A program made the translations under genes and the position numbers. From Acidobacteriota bacterium (GTDB lineage: Bacteria > Acidobacteriota > Thermoanaerobaculia > Thermoanaerobaculales > Sulfomarinibacteraceae): a stretch of DNA of 47,112 bases. Location: NCBI GenBank assembly GCA_015493585.1, contig WGCW01000139.1:1-47112 (forward strand), read 5' to 3'. Numbering within the stretch: the stretch's first letter is position 1; every line of letters begins with the position of its first letter. This document shows, piece after piece, positions 33,738 to 42,107 of this stretch. Under the pieces are notes generated by a model. The model saw only the letters and a program-made list of their open reading frames with translations, was not told the DNA's origin and ran no database searches.

Positions 33738-35780
33738 TCACGCAAACCGGACGTGCAATGCTGTCCCGAGCCGTGTCCGCAACGTTTCTTGTTCGGCGTT
33801 GACCTCATCCTGGGTCAACGACCTTTCCCGGTGCCGGTAGACGAGCCGGAGTGTCGTCCGGACCGTGCCGGGTGGCAACCCCTTACCACTGTACCTGACG
33901 ACGAGCTCGATCCGTTCGACGAGCGGGGATGCCAGATCTCTCACGGCCGCTTCGAGATCGGCGTAAGCCAGCGCCTCGGGGTGTTCCACCGTCATGTCAG
34001 CGGTGATGGCCGGGAAACGCGGGAGCTCCCGGAAACGTGGCAGAGGCAGCGTGGTGGCCGCGCGGTCAAGGTCGAGCTCAGCCACGTAGACCGCCTGCCG
34101 GAGATCGGGTGCAGCCACCTTCTCCGGCACCAGCAAGCCCGCATAGCCAACAATGGTGCCGCCACCATCTTCGAGCACGGCGCCCTCCGCCTCGTCCAGG
34201 CAGCCAGCGGCATCGCGGCGCCAACGAAGGGTATCAAAGCCCGTGCGTCCAGCGATCGCCTCGACCGTCCCCTTGAGGTCCGCAAAAGACACCGGCCGCC
34301 GCTGGTCCCAGGCCCCCGTACGTCCCGCGAGCAGAACGCCGAGCCGTTCATGTTCGGCCGGCTGCCCGTTTTCCAAGGTGAAGACTCTGCCCTCTTCAAA
34401 AAAGGCGAGGTCGGTTTCTCCCTGGTTGAGGTTGAGGCGTGCCGCACTGACGAGTCCGGGGAGCAGGCTCCGCCGCATGACGGCCTGGGTCCTGCTCAGC
34501 GGGTTGTCAAGGCAGACCGGACCGGCGGTGACCAGCGGGAGCACGGAGGATGCGTCATCCTGTTCGGGTGAGATGAACGAATAGGTCACGATCTCCACCA
34601 GGCCCGCCGACACGGCGGCGTCCCGGGCGCGGTCGATCAGCGGCCAGTGGCCGCGCCGCTCGCCGGGCACGGCCGGAAGCACGGGCAGAACGGCGGGTAC
34701 GGCATCGTAGCCAACGTGACGGATCACCTCTTCGTACAGATCCTGCACGCGTTCAATGTCGACACGCCACGACGGCACGCTGACCTGAATGAGACCGCCG
34801 GCATCATGAGGCTGGAATCCAAGATCGTGGAAAATCCGCACTGCCTCGTCCCGGCCGATGTCCATGCCGGCGAACGCGCTCAGTTTGGCCGGATCGAGCT
34901 CGAGCGTCGTGGGCTGCCACGGGCGGGGATTGACATCGATCCGGCCAGAGCACACGGTGCCGCCGGTCAGCTGAGCGATGAGAGCAACCGCAACATCGGC
35001 TGCGAGTGGAGCCATCTCCGGATCGGCGCCGCGTTCGAACCGGTGGGACGCCTCCGTGTGCATTCCGAGCTTCCGGGCGCCCCGCCGGATCGTTAGCGCA
35101 TCAAACGAGGCGCTCTCGATCAGGACATCCACGGTCTCAGGGCCGATCTCGCTGTCGGCCCCTCCCATGATGCCGGCGAGAGCCAGGCTATGCTCGGCAT
35201 CGGCGATGACGAGGATCGACGGATCGAGCTGGCGCTCTTCACCGTCCAGCGTGGTCAGCTTTTCGCCGGATTGTGCCCGCCTGACGACGATACGCCGTCC
35301 CCGGACGCAGTTGAGGTCGAAGGCGTGAAGCGGTTGGCCGAGCTCCATCAGGACGTAGTTCGTCGCGTCGACGATCGCGTTGATCGGGCGGATCCCGCAG
35401 CGCTCGAGCCGCCGTTTGAGCCACCCGGGGGACTCGGCCATATGGACGCGACGGACCACCCGTGCGACGTACCTCGAGCAGAGCTCGGGCGCCTCAATCT
35501 CGACGGAAATCAGGTTCGATGCCGGTTCAGGATCCTCGTCGAGATGCACCTCCAGCGGCGTGAGCCCGGCGTTGGTGGCGACGGCTGCTTCCCGGGCCAA
35601 GCCACGGTGGTTCATCGCGTCGGGCCGGTTGGTCGTCACGTCGACGTCCCAGATCTCGCTGTCGCCGTCCGGCTCACGGACCTCGACGTTGAACCCGCAC
35701 GCCGTCAGTTTTGCCGCGAGCTCATCAAAACCTGGTGCATCCTCAAGGAGATCCTCGATCCACGCTGCGTCAAATCTCAT
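33738..35780 (-). CDS. pheT: Phenylalanyl-tRNA synthetase beta subunit, short form
   Basis: PheT forms the alpha2-beta2 enzyme with PheS. The product is 680 residues, against about 790-800 in E. coli. It opens with [12 protein letters not shown], then goes directly from GFNVEVREPDGDSEIWDVDVTTNRPDAMNHRGLARE into the B3/B4 editing region (NAIVDATNYVLMELGQPLHAFD, IMGGADSEIG). The usual EMAPII-like tRNA-binding domain between residues about 40 and 150 is absent. The B5 domain, the catalytic-like domain and the C-terminal ferredoxin-fold anticodon-binding domain (FPAITADMTVEHPEAL to HVRFA) are kept. The start overlaps the pheS stop by 4 nt. The enzyme should work; the short form is known in some phyla. 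Confidence 0.95.
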   Translation of the reverse strand: MRFDAAWIEDLLEDAPGFDELAAKLTACGFNVEVREPDGDSEIWDVDVTTNRPDAMNHRGLAREAAVATNAGLTPLEVHLDEDPEPASNLISVEIEAPELCSRYVARVVRRVHMAESPGWLKRRLERCGIRPINAIVDATNYVLMELGQPLHAFDLNCVRGRRIVVRRAQSGEKLTTLDGEERQLDPSILVIADAEHSLALAGIMGGADSEIGPETVDVLIESASFDALTIRRGARKLGMHTEASHRFERGADPEMAPLAADVAVALIAQLTGGTVCSGRIDVNPRPWQPTTLELDPAKLSAFAGMDIGRDEAVRIFHDLGFQPHDAGGLIQVSVPSWRVDIERVQDLYEEVIRHVGYDAVPAVLPVLPAVPGERRGHWPLIDRARDAAVSAGLVEIVTYSFISPEQDDASSVLPLVTAGPVCLDNPLSRTQAVMRRSLLPGLVSAARLNLNQGETDLAFFEEGRVFTLENGQPAEHERLGVLLAGRTGAWDQRRPVSFADLKGTVEAIAGRTGFDTLRWRRDAAGCLDEAEGAVLEDGGGTIVGYAGLLVPEKVAAPDLRQAVYVAELDLDRAATTLPLPRFRELPRFPAITADMTVEHPEALAYADLEAAVRDLASPLVERIELVVRYSGKGLPPGTVRTTLRLVYRHRERSLTQDEVNAEQETLRTRLGTALHVRFA

Positions 35781-36796
35781 GCGAACTGCCTCGTCACTCT
35801 CTGATCGCCGGAGAACATCAGCCGGAGATCGGGTATGCCGTAGAGGAGCATTGCCACACGGTCGAGGCCGAGGCCAAAGGCAAACCCGGTATACCGGTCC
35901 GCATCGATGCCGATCTTCTCGAACACGCGCGGGTCGACCATTCCAGAGCCGAGAATCTCGATCCATCCGGAGCGCGAGCACACGCCGCACCCCTTGCCAC
36001 CGCAAAAGATGCAGGTGATGTCAACCTCGGCGGAGGGCTCGGTGAAGGGGAAGTAACTGGGCCGGAACCGGACCTCGACACCGTGGAAGAGCTCCTTGAG
36101 GAACGCCTCGAGCGTCGCCTTGAGGTGCCCAAAGGTGATCCCCTCGTCGACGACCAGCCCCTCGAGCTGATGAAACATCGGCGAGTGCCGGAGGTCCGAA
36201 TCGCGGCGGTAGACCCGCCCGGGAACGACGATGCGGATCGGGGGTGCGTGCTTCTCCATCACCCGCGCCTGCACGGGGGAGGTGTGCGTCCTCAGAAGCG
36301 AGCTGCCGGGGAGGTAGAACGTGTCCTGGTCGTCACGCGCCGGATGGTCCGGCGGAAGGTTCAACGCCTCGAAGTTGTGCCAGTCATCCTCGATCTCTGG
36401 CCCGTCCTCGACGGAGTACCCCATCCGGAGGAAGATCGACTCGATCCGCCGCCGGACGAGGTGCACGGGGTGCTCAGCGCCGCGCGGAGGAACGTGGCCG
36501 GGGAGCGTCACATCGATGACCGGCCGGCTCGCCGCACGTCCGCTGCTGCTCGCGCGTTCCTTCGCTGCACGCAGCTTGGACTCCACAAGCTTCTTGAGCT
36601 CGTTGAGGGCACGGCCATACTCGCGCTTCTCCTCGTTCGGTAACGTGCGGAGCACGGCCGTCAGCTCTTGGAGCACCCCCGAACGCCGGCCGGCGTACCG
36701 GACGCGGACCTCCTCGATCGCGGCGGCGTCGGGGCCGGCGGCGTCGAGGTCGGCGAGGAAGGCCCGGCGGACCTCTTCGAGACGTGTGAGGCTCAT
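35777..36796 (-). CDS. pheS: Phenylalanyl-tRNA synthetase alpha subunit
   Basis: PheS is the catalytic subunit charging tRNA-Phe. The 339-residue product has the N-terminal coiled-coil arm (about 1-95), then [47 protein letters not shown] with motif 1, and [14 protein letters not shown]. Motif 2 is [25 protein letters not shown], and motif 3 is [40 protein letters not shown] zinc-like cluster is inserted before the GSGMVDP loop, as in many bacterial PheS. ATG 36796 overlaps the rplT stop by 4 nt (ATGA). All catalytic motifs are intact. Confidence 0.97.
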   Translation of the reverse strand: MSLTRLEEVRRAFLADLDAAGPDAAAIEEVRVRYAGRRSGVLQELTAVLRTLPNEEKREYGRALNELKKLVESKLRAAKERASSSGRAASRPVIDVTLPGHVPPRGAEHPVHLVRRRIESIFLRMGYSVEDGPEIEDDWHNFEALNLPPDHPARDDQDTFYLPGSSLLRTHTSPVQARVMEKHAPPIRIVVPGRVYRRDSDLRHSPMFHQLEGLVVDEGITFGHLKATLEAFLKELFHGVEVRFRPSYFPFTEPSAEVDITCIFCGGKGCGVCSRSGWIEILGSGMVDPRVFEKIGIDADRYTGFAFGLGLDRVAMLLYGIPDLRLMFSGDQRVTRQFA

Positions 36797-37146
36797 TTCA
36801 ACGACTGCTTCGCGAGCTCGGCCAGCTTGGTGAACGCGTGCGGATCCCTGACGGCCAGGTCGGCCAGGACCTTCCGGTCGAGCGCACACCCGGCGGCCTT
36901 GAGACCGGCCACGAACCGGCTGTAGGTGACGCCGTTCTCACGCGCCGCCGCGTTGATCCGGGCGATCCACAGCGCGCGGAACTGACGTTTGCGCTGGCGC
37001 CTGTCGCGGTACGCATAGACGAGCCCTTTCTCGACCTGGAGCTTGGCGATCCGGTGGAGGCGGGACTTGCCGCCCCAATAGCCTTCGGCTGCCTTGAGGA
37101 TCTTCTGACGCCGGTCCTTCCGATGTGTTGAACGTTTGACACGCAT
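36793..37146 (-). CDS. rplT: 50S ribosomal protein L20
   Basis: L20 is an early 23S rRNA-binding assembly protein. The 117-residue product begins [25 protein letters not shown] and contains [29 protein letters not shown] and [17 protein letters not shown], the complete canonical sequence. It lies 11 bases after rpmI and is coupled to pheS. In E. coli L20 represses this operon by binding its mRNA; I could not identify such a site here. Confidence 0.98.
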   Translation of the reverse strand: MRVKRSTHRKDRRQKILKAAEGYWGGKSRLHRIAKLQVEKGLVYAYRDRRQRKRQFRALWIARINAAARENGVTYSRFVAGLKAAGCALDRKVLADLAVRDPHAFTKLAELAKQSLK

Positions 37147-37157
37147 GATCGTCCTCC

Positions 37158-37358
37158 TCAGGCGCCGTACGGCAGCATTTTGGCGAGGACCTTCGATTGC
37201 GTGGCCTCGACCATCACGGCGGAGCGCAGGTTGCGCTTCCGCTTCCGGGTTTTCTTAGAAAGGATATGCGAATGGTACGCATGGTGCCGCTTGAACCGCC
37301 CGCTGGCGGTCTGCTTGATGCGCTTGGCGGCGCCCCGATGGGTCTTGAGCTTGGGCAT
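37158..37358 (-). CDS. rpmI: 50S ribosomal protein L35
   Basis: The product is 66 residues: [20 protein letters not shown], then [23 protein letters not shown] and a family-typical end. It is a small basic large-subunit protein. It follows thrS by only 28 bases with AGAAGGAGA ahead of the start. In most bacteria infC sits between thrS and rpmI; it is missing here. Confidence 0.98.
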   Translation of the reverse strand: MPKLKTHRGAAKRIKQTASGRFKRHHAYHSHILSKKTRKRKRNLRSAVMVEATQSKVLAKMLPYGA

Positions 37359-37386
37359 GATGTCTCCTTCTCTGCCGTCCCTGGGG

Positions 37387-39327
37387 CTAGAGCTCCCGGG
37401 ACCGGGTTTTCACAGCGTTGACGATACGAGCCACGACCTCCTCGAGGGGGTGCACCCCCTCGTCGCGGCGATGTCTCAAACGGAGCGCGACGGTGCCGGC
37501 GTCCGCCTCCCGCTGGCCGGCGACCAGCAGATAGGGCACTTTCATCGCCTCACCCTCGCGAATCTTGTATCCGAGCTTCTCCTGCCGGCTGTCCACCGTC
37601 GCCCGGAGGCCGGCTGCCTGAAGGGCGCTGAGCACCTGCTCGGCGTACGGATTGATCGCATCGACGATCGGCAGCACGCGAACCTGCTCTGGGGCGAGCC
37701 ACGGCGGAAGGTCACCGGCGAAGTGCTCGAGCATGACGCCGAAGAACCGCTCGATCGAGCCGAGAATCGCCCGGTGGATCATCACCGGCCGCTTCTCCGT
37801 CCCATCGGAATCGACGTAGGTCAGCTCGAACCGCTCGGGAAGCAGGAAGTCCAGCTGGATCGTTGCCAGCTGCCACTCGCGGCCGATCGCGTCGTGTACG
37901 ACGAAGTCAATCTTCGGGCCGTAGAACGCGCCGTCTCCGGGATTGACCGTGTAGGCGGCCCCGCGTGCATCGAGCGATTCGGCGAGTACCTGCTCGGCGT
38001 GCTGCCAGATCGCGAGATCGCCCATCGCCTTTTCCGGCCGCGTCGACAGGAAGATCTCGATGTCGGAAAAACCGAAGAGCTCGTAAATCTCAAAGATGAA
38101 ATCGAAGAGCGAGCGGATCTCGGGGCCGATCTGCGCGGGCGTGCAGAAGATGTGGGCGTCGTCCTGGGAGAAGGAGCGGACGCGCGTCAGCCCGGTGACG
38201 ACACCGGACCGCTCGTACCGGTGGAGCCGGCCGAAGTCGGCAATTCTCAGCGGCAGGTCCCGGTACGAGTGGGACGAGGACGCAAAGAGCACGCAGTGCG
38301 ACGGGCAGTTCATCGGCTTGACGGAAAACTTGCGGTCCTCCACATCATCGTAGGCGTCGGCGAAAAACATGTTCTCGCGGTAGTTGTCGTAGTGGCCGGA
38401 GCGCTTCCACAGCGCCACGTCGAAGATCTGGGGGGTGATGACCTCGTTGTAGCCATACTCGCGGTACTTGGAGCGCATCAACTCGACGAGCTCGTTGTAG
38501 ACGATGGCGCCCCGCGGGTGGAAGAACGGGCTCGCCGGCGCCTCCGGATGGAACGAAAACAGGTCGAGCTGCACACCGAGCTTCCGGTGATCGCGCTTGC
38601 GCATCTCCTCGAGGCGGGCGAAGTAGGCGTTCATCTCCTTTTTTGACGCGAACGCCGTCCCGTAGATTCGCTGGAGCATTTCGTTGGACTCGTCGCCCTT
38701 GAAGTAGGCGCCGGAAGCCTCGAGCAGCTTGACGGCGCCGATCTGCGAGGTCCGCTGCACGTGCGGGCCCCGGCAGACGTCGATGAACGGTCCGTGCTCA
38801 TACAGCGTGATCGTCTCCCCCTCGGGGATATCGTCGATCCGGATCAGCTTGAGCTCCTCGCCCCGTTCGGCCATGATCCGCTGCGCCTCTTCCCGGCTGA
38901 CCTCCATCCGGCGGAACGGAAGATCCTCGGCGATGATCTTCCGCATCTCGTCCTCGATCTTTTCGAGGTCCTCCGGACGAAACGCCCGCGGAAACCGGAA
39001 GTCGTACTGGAACTTGACCGAATGATCCTGACGGCCGGCGTCGATCTGGGTTCCCGGCCAGAGTCTTTTGACGGCATCGGCGAGCACGTGCTCCGCCGAA
39101 TGGCGGATGACCTCGCCGCCCTCGGGATCCCGGGTCGTGATGATCTTGAGCGTCACGTCTTCTTCGAGCGGCGTTCGCAGATCGACGAGCTGGCCGTTGA
39201 CGAGGCCGGCGACGGTCTCCCGCGCCAACCGCGCACCGATCGACTGGGCCACATCCAGGACCGTCGTCCCGGCCTTGGCCTCCTTGATGCTGCCATCGGG
39301 CAACGTGATGCGAATTGTGCTCGCCAT
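37387..39327 (-). CDS. thrS: Threonyl-tRNA synthetase
   Basis: ThrRS charges tRNA-Thr and edits mis-attached Ser. The product is 646 residues, standard length. It has a TGS domain (1-62), the editing domain with [11 protein letters not shown] and DVCRGPHV (zinc/editing His and Cys), and the catalytic core from about 240. The core includes motif 1 region [17 protein letters not shown], the zinc Cys in KPMNCPSHC, motif 2 [26 protein letters not shown], and motif 3 [22 protein letters not shown]. The anticodon-binding domain follows to the end. ATG 39327 has AAGGAGAGG upstream. No promoter fits in the 30 bases between it and the upstream hairpin, so it probably depends on read-through from the tRNA-Val promoter. 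Confidence 0.97.
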   Translation of the reverse strand: MASTIRITLPDGSIKEAKAGTTVLDVAQSIGARLARETVAGLVNGQLVDLRTPLEEDVTLKIITTRDPEGGEVIRHSAEHVLADAVKRLWPGTQIDAGRQDHSVKFQYDFRFPRAFRPEDLEKIEDEMRKIIAEDLPFRRMEVSREEAQRIMAERGEELKLIRIDDIPEGETITLYEHGPFIDVCRGPHVQRTSQIGAVKLLEASGAYFKGDESNEMLQRIYGTAFASKKEMNAYFARLEEMRKRDHRKLGVQLDLFSFHPEAPASPFFHPRGAIVYNELVELMRSKYREYGYNEVITPQIFDVALWKRSGHYDNYRENMFFADAYDDVEDRKFSVKPMNCPSHCVLFASSSHSYRDLPLRIADFGRLHRYERSGVVTGLTRVRSFSQDDAHIFCTPAQIGPEIRSLFDFIFEIYELFGFSDIEIFLSTRPEKAMGDLAIWQHAEQVLAESLDARGAAYTVNPGDGAFYGPKIDFVVHDAIGREWQLATIQLDFLLPERFELTYVDSDGTEKRPVMIHRAILGSIERFFGVMLEHFAGDLPPWLAPEQVRVLPIVDAINPYAEQVLSALQAAGLRATVDSRQEKLGYKIREGEAMKVPYLLVAGQREADAGTVALRLRHRRDEGVHPLEEVVARIVNAVKTRSREL

Positions 39328-39356
39328 GTCTCACCTCTCCTTGCGAGGCTTGCGCT

Positions 39357-39387
39357 CAAAAACAAAATCCCGATCGCATGGATCGGG
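39357..39387 (-). terminator. Hairpin terminator between tRNA-Val and thrS
   Basis: In the minus-strand RNA CCCGAUC pairs with GAUCGGG (7 bp) around CAUGC, followed by AUUUUGUUUUU. It ends the tRNA transcript and lies just 30 bases before thrS. Since no thrS promoter is visible, it may be leaky or act as an attenuator. Confidence 0.85.
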
Positions 39388-39396
39388 TTGCCGGTG

Positions 39397-39473
39397 TGGT
39401 AGGCGCGCGCGGACTCGAACCGCGGACCTCATCCGTGTGAGGGATGCGCTCTAACCAACTGAGCTACGCGCCT
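39397..39473 (-). tRNA. tRNA-Val (anticodon CAC)
   Basis: The gene is 77 nt with encoded CCA. The acceptor stem AGGCGCG pairs with CGCGCCT. The D arm has GCTCAGTTGGTTAGAGC and the T arm GGTTCGAGTCC. The anticodon stem ATCC/GGAT closes the loop CTCACAC, giving anticodon CAC (reads GUG). It lies 12 bases after tRNA-Val(GAC) and shares its promoter. Confidence 0.97.
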
Positions 39474-39485
39474 GGAAAAACCAGG

Positions 39486-39562
39486 TGGTAGGCGCGAGCG
39501 GACTCGAACCGCTGACCTCTACCGTGTCAAGGTAGCACTCTAACCAGCTGAGCTACGCGCCT
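39486..39562 (-). tRNA. tRNA-Val (anticodon GAC)
   Basis: The gene is 77 nt with encoded CCA. The acceptor stem is identical to that of its neighbour (AGGCGCG/CGCGCCT). The anticodon stem TACC/GGTA closes the loop TTGACAC, giving anticodon GAC (reads GUC/GUU). The T arm is GGTTCGAGTCC. It is the first gene after a consensus promoter. Confidence 0.97.
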
Positions 39563-39666
39563 ACAGGCTACCGGCGGGTGACCTCAAGGGTCCTTGCAAC
39601 CCGCCCTCGTCCATACGTCATCCTGACAAAGAACATGCCCCTCATGGATCCCACGAGGGGAACGGA

Positions 39667-39695
39667 ATCGTAGCAACGCGGCCGCGGCCTGTCAA
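39667..39695 (-). promoter_or_regulatory. Strong sigma70 promoter of the tRNA-Val pair
   Basis: On the minus strand a perfect TTGACA (39690-39695) and TACGAT (39667-39672) are exactly 17 bases apart. It overlaps the yjbQ stop. The leader of about 95 bases before the tRNA contains a CCCCTC/GAGGGG hairpin. This is the only strong promoter seen upstream of thrS. Confidence 0.85.
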
Positions 39696-40096
39696 ATCTC
39701 CGGGCGCGCTGCAACCGGCGTGAGCCAAACCCGCCGGGACCGTGGTCCATCGAGCTCGACGAAGAAGACGCCTTGCCACGTGCCGAGGTGGAGCCGGCCC
39801 CTGACGATCGGAACGAGCAGCGAGGGGCCGAGCACGGAAGAGAGAAAATGGGCGTCTGAGTTGCCCTCGGCGTGCGCGAAGTGAATCGGCGGTAGGAGCT
39901 TGGCCCAGGCGTTGAGCAGATCGTGAACGACGTCCGGATCGGCATTTTCGTTGATGACGGCTGCGGCCGTCGTGTGGGGGACGAAGATGTGGCACACACC
40001 ATCCTCGATCCCAGCGGCGTCGAGCGCCGCGTTGATCTGCGAGGTGATCTCGATCATCTCGCGCCGGTGATGGCTCTGCACTGCGATCTCAATCAT
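39692..40096 (-). CDS. yjbQ: YjbQ family protein (UPF0047, TIGR00149)
   Basis: The product is 134 residues from ATG 40096, with GGAGG upstream. Family blocks are VCHIFVPHTTAAAVINENADPDVVHDL, HAEGNSDAHFLSSVLGPSLLVPIVRGRLHLGTWQGVFFVELDGPR, and the terminal RRVWL. The conserved His residues are those proposed to bind metal. Members have been linked to thiamine phosphate synthase activity in vitro, but the cellular role is unsettled. It begins 8 bases inside the end of the transglycosylase gene. Its stop lies within the tRNA-Val promoter. Confidence 0.9.
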   Translation of the reverse strand: MIEIAVQSHHRREMIEITSQINAALDAAGIEDGVCHIFVPHTTAAAVINENADPDVVHDLLNAWAKLLPPIHFAHAEGNSDAHFLSSVLGPSLLVPIVRGRLHLGTWQGVFFVELDGPRSRRVWLTPVAARPEI

Positions 40097-42107
40097 GCTG
40101 CCTCCACTGTGCGGCATAGACCCGGCGGTAGACCCCAGAGAGGTAGATCACGCGCCGCACGTACGTGTAGGTTTCAGGAACCGGAATGGCTTCGGTGAAG
40201 CGTTCAGGATCCGGCCACCGCTTCCACCACCGCGCGGTTCGCGGGGCGCCCCCGTTGTAGGCGGCCAGCGCCGGCTCCAGCGCGCCGAACCGGGCGATCA
40301 GCATCGCCAGCTCGCGCGCTCCAAGCCGCAGATTGATCACCGGATCCTTGAGATTGGGGTGACGGCCAAGCCCCAACTGCCGGGCATGGCGGCGGGCGGT
40401 TCCGGCGGTCAGCTGGAGGAGCCCAACGGCGCCACGCGGGCTGCGGGCGTGTGGGGCGAACGTGCTTTCCTGGCGTGCAAGCGCAGCGATGAGCCACGGG
40501 TCGAGACCCGTTTCCCGGGCCGCCGCCGTGATGGCCCCGGCCCAGCGCAACGGCAGGTAGGCGCGGATCAGATCGCGGGGGCACCGGTCCATCTGAATCG
40601 TCCCCAACCGGGGATCGGCCGTCCGCAGCCAGCGGATCGCCTGCGTTGGATCGGGACCGCGGGCCTCGAGCTTCGCTGCCGCCAGCGCCTCCTGGGGCGA
40701 CGGAACCTGAATCCGCCTCAGCCGTCTCCACTCGAGACGGGCCGCGGCCGTTTCGCCCCACTGCAGCAGATCGCCAACGGTGACCGGCGGCGTAGCTGCT
40801 CCCACCGGGGTCGTGCCGATCGGGCCGCTGACCGCAGGCAGGCCAAGCCGCCTCCGGGACCACTCGGCGTAGAGATCTGGAACCGGTGCTCTGGCCAGCT
40901 CGCGGAGCTCATCTGATCCGTTGCGCCGGTGGACGGCAGCCCAGAACTCGAGGCAACGCCGTTGGCCTGGCAGCTCCCGCTCGAGCTCGCGAACCTGACG
41001 CGTCCAGCCGGGGCGGCGGGTCATCGCGACGCCGAGCCTCCGGCCGAGCCAGCTTCGGCGGGGCGATGTCCATCCGGCGCGGCGAAGCTGGACCCATGCG
41101 TTCCAGGCAGCCTTGAGGCGCCCCTGCTCGGTCATGGCTTCGAGCACGATCTCCCATGCGGTGTTCCTCTGTGTCCGCTGTGCAGCGGGAAACGCCGCGA
41201 CCCTGAGGGCGTCATCCGCGGCGGCCGCGAATGAGGCGTGACTCGAACGGCGGGGAAAGAGATTCCAGGCGCGTTTGAGCTCACACCGCGCGCGCAGGAG
41301 CAGCTCACCGGCCGTCGAGCGCATGCGGTGAGGGAGTACCCGGAGCGCCGGACGCGGCTCTCCCGCCGCCAGCCAGCAGTGCGCCAGTTGATCGCGGCGC
41401 AGCCGTTCGATCCCACCGCGCCACCGGCGCCGGGAGAGCTCCCTCGCTCCGGCGCGCGGACGGCCCAAACGGCACCAGGCGCGAGCACGGCTGATCCACT
41501 CCGGGGGGGTCAGGTGCCCGAGAAGCGTCCGCTCCAGCCTCCCATCGAGCCGGTGGAGCCTGGCCGGGTCGCGAACGGCCATCCGCCGTGCAGCCCGCTG
41601 CCGTGCGGGTCCGGGAATCTTCAGCAGCGCTGCGTCGGCGTCCAAGTCCCCCTCTGCGGAGGCATCGTTGAGGACGGCGATGGCCTCGCGGGTGCGGCCA
41701 TCCTCGAGCAGCGCCGCGCCGAGGGTGGTCTTGGCCCGCCGGTCGAGATCATCCGGGAGACCGGCCGCGATGTAGCGCTGCCACAGCGCGGGTGAAGCGT
41801 GACTCGTACGGAGCAGCCGTCCCCACAGCTCGAAGCGGAACCGTTCCAGGCCAGCGCCCGGCCCGGCTTCCTCCAGGTGTCTGATCGCCTGCATTGGGTT
41901 CGAATGCTGTTCGGCGGCCGCCTGACGAATGAGCGCGATGCGGCGGGTTTCCGGCCGGGCCGGCCGGTGGGATCCACATCCAGTCAAGAGGAGCGGCGGG
42001 ATCAGCCAGATGGCTCCAATGGAGAGGCAGAGCGGCCTCAACGAACGTGCTGCGCGATGTGTGCGGCGCTTCCAAGAAAACGGGAATGAAGCGCCCTGAA
42101 CGGTCAC
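40089..42107 (-). CDS. SLT-type lytic transglycosylase lipoprotein
   Basis: The 672-residue product cleaves peptidoglycan glycan strands with 1,6-anhydro product formation. A signal peptide ends in lipobox LLTGC (Cys44), so it is probably outer-membrane anchored. Residues about 50-500 are helical, Arg-rich repeats resembling the Slt70 superhelical ring. The catalytic domain (about 525-660) has AALARQESTF with catalytic Glu547, AVGLLQLTAGTA, ALAAYNGG and ETYTYVRRV, the full SLT signature. The GTG start overlaps the preceding gene's stop by 4 nt (GTGA). The helical part is too divergent to call the gene slt with certainty. Confidence 0.88.
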   Translation of the reverse strand: MTVQGASFPFSWKRRTHRAARSLRPLCLSIGAIWLIPPLLLTGCGSHRPARPETRRIALIRQAAAEQHSNPMQAIRHLEEAGPGAGLERFRFELWGRLLRTSHASPALWQRYIAAGLPDDLDRRAKTTLGAALLEDGRTREAIAVLNDASAEGDLDADAALLKIPGPARQRAARRMAVRDPARLHRLDGRLERTLLGHLTPPEWISRARAWCRLGRPRAGARELSRRRWRGGIERLRRDQLAHCWLAAGEPRPALRVLPHRMRSTAGELLLRARCELKRAWNLFPRRSSHASFAAAADDALRVAAFPAAQRTQRNTAWEIVLEAMTEQGRLKAAWNAWVQLRRAGWTSPRRSWLGRRLGVAMTRRPGWTRQVRELERELPGQRRCLEFWAAVHRRNGSDELRELARAPVPDLYAEWSRRRLGLPAVSGPIGTTPVGAATPPVTVGDLLQWGETAAARLEWRRLRRIQVPSPQEALAAAKLEARGPDPTQAIRWLRTADPRLGTIQMDRCPRDLIRAYLPLRWAGAITAAARETGLDPWLIAALARQESTFAPHARSPRGAVGLLQLTAGTARRHARQLGLGRHPNLKDPVINLRLGARELAMLIARFGALEPALAAYNGGAPRTARWWKRWPDPERFTEAIPVPETYTYVRRVIYLSGVYRRVYAAQWRQHD

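Noticed and set aside
37180-38646. A 488-codon open frame antisense to thrS, and similar long antisense frames over uvrA (14138-15460), ntrX and patatin (9381-10925)
   Set aside because: They lie opposite conserved genes, lack ribosome sites and recognisable motifs, and arise from GC-rich codon bias.
39328-39400. T-box or Thr-tRNA-like leader controlling thrS
   Set aside because: No specifier loop or antiterminator sequence is visible; the hairpin directly follows the tRNA-Val gene and looks like an ordinary terminator.
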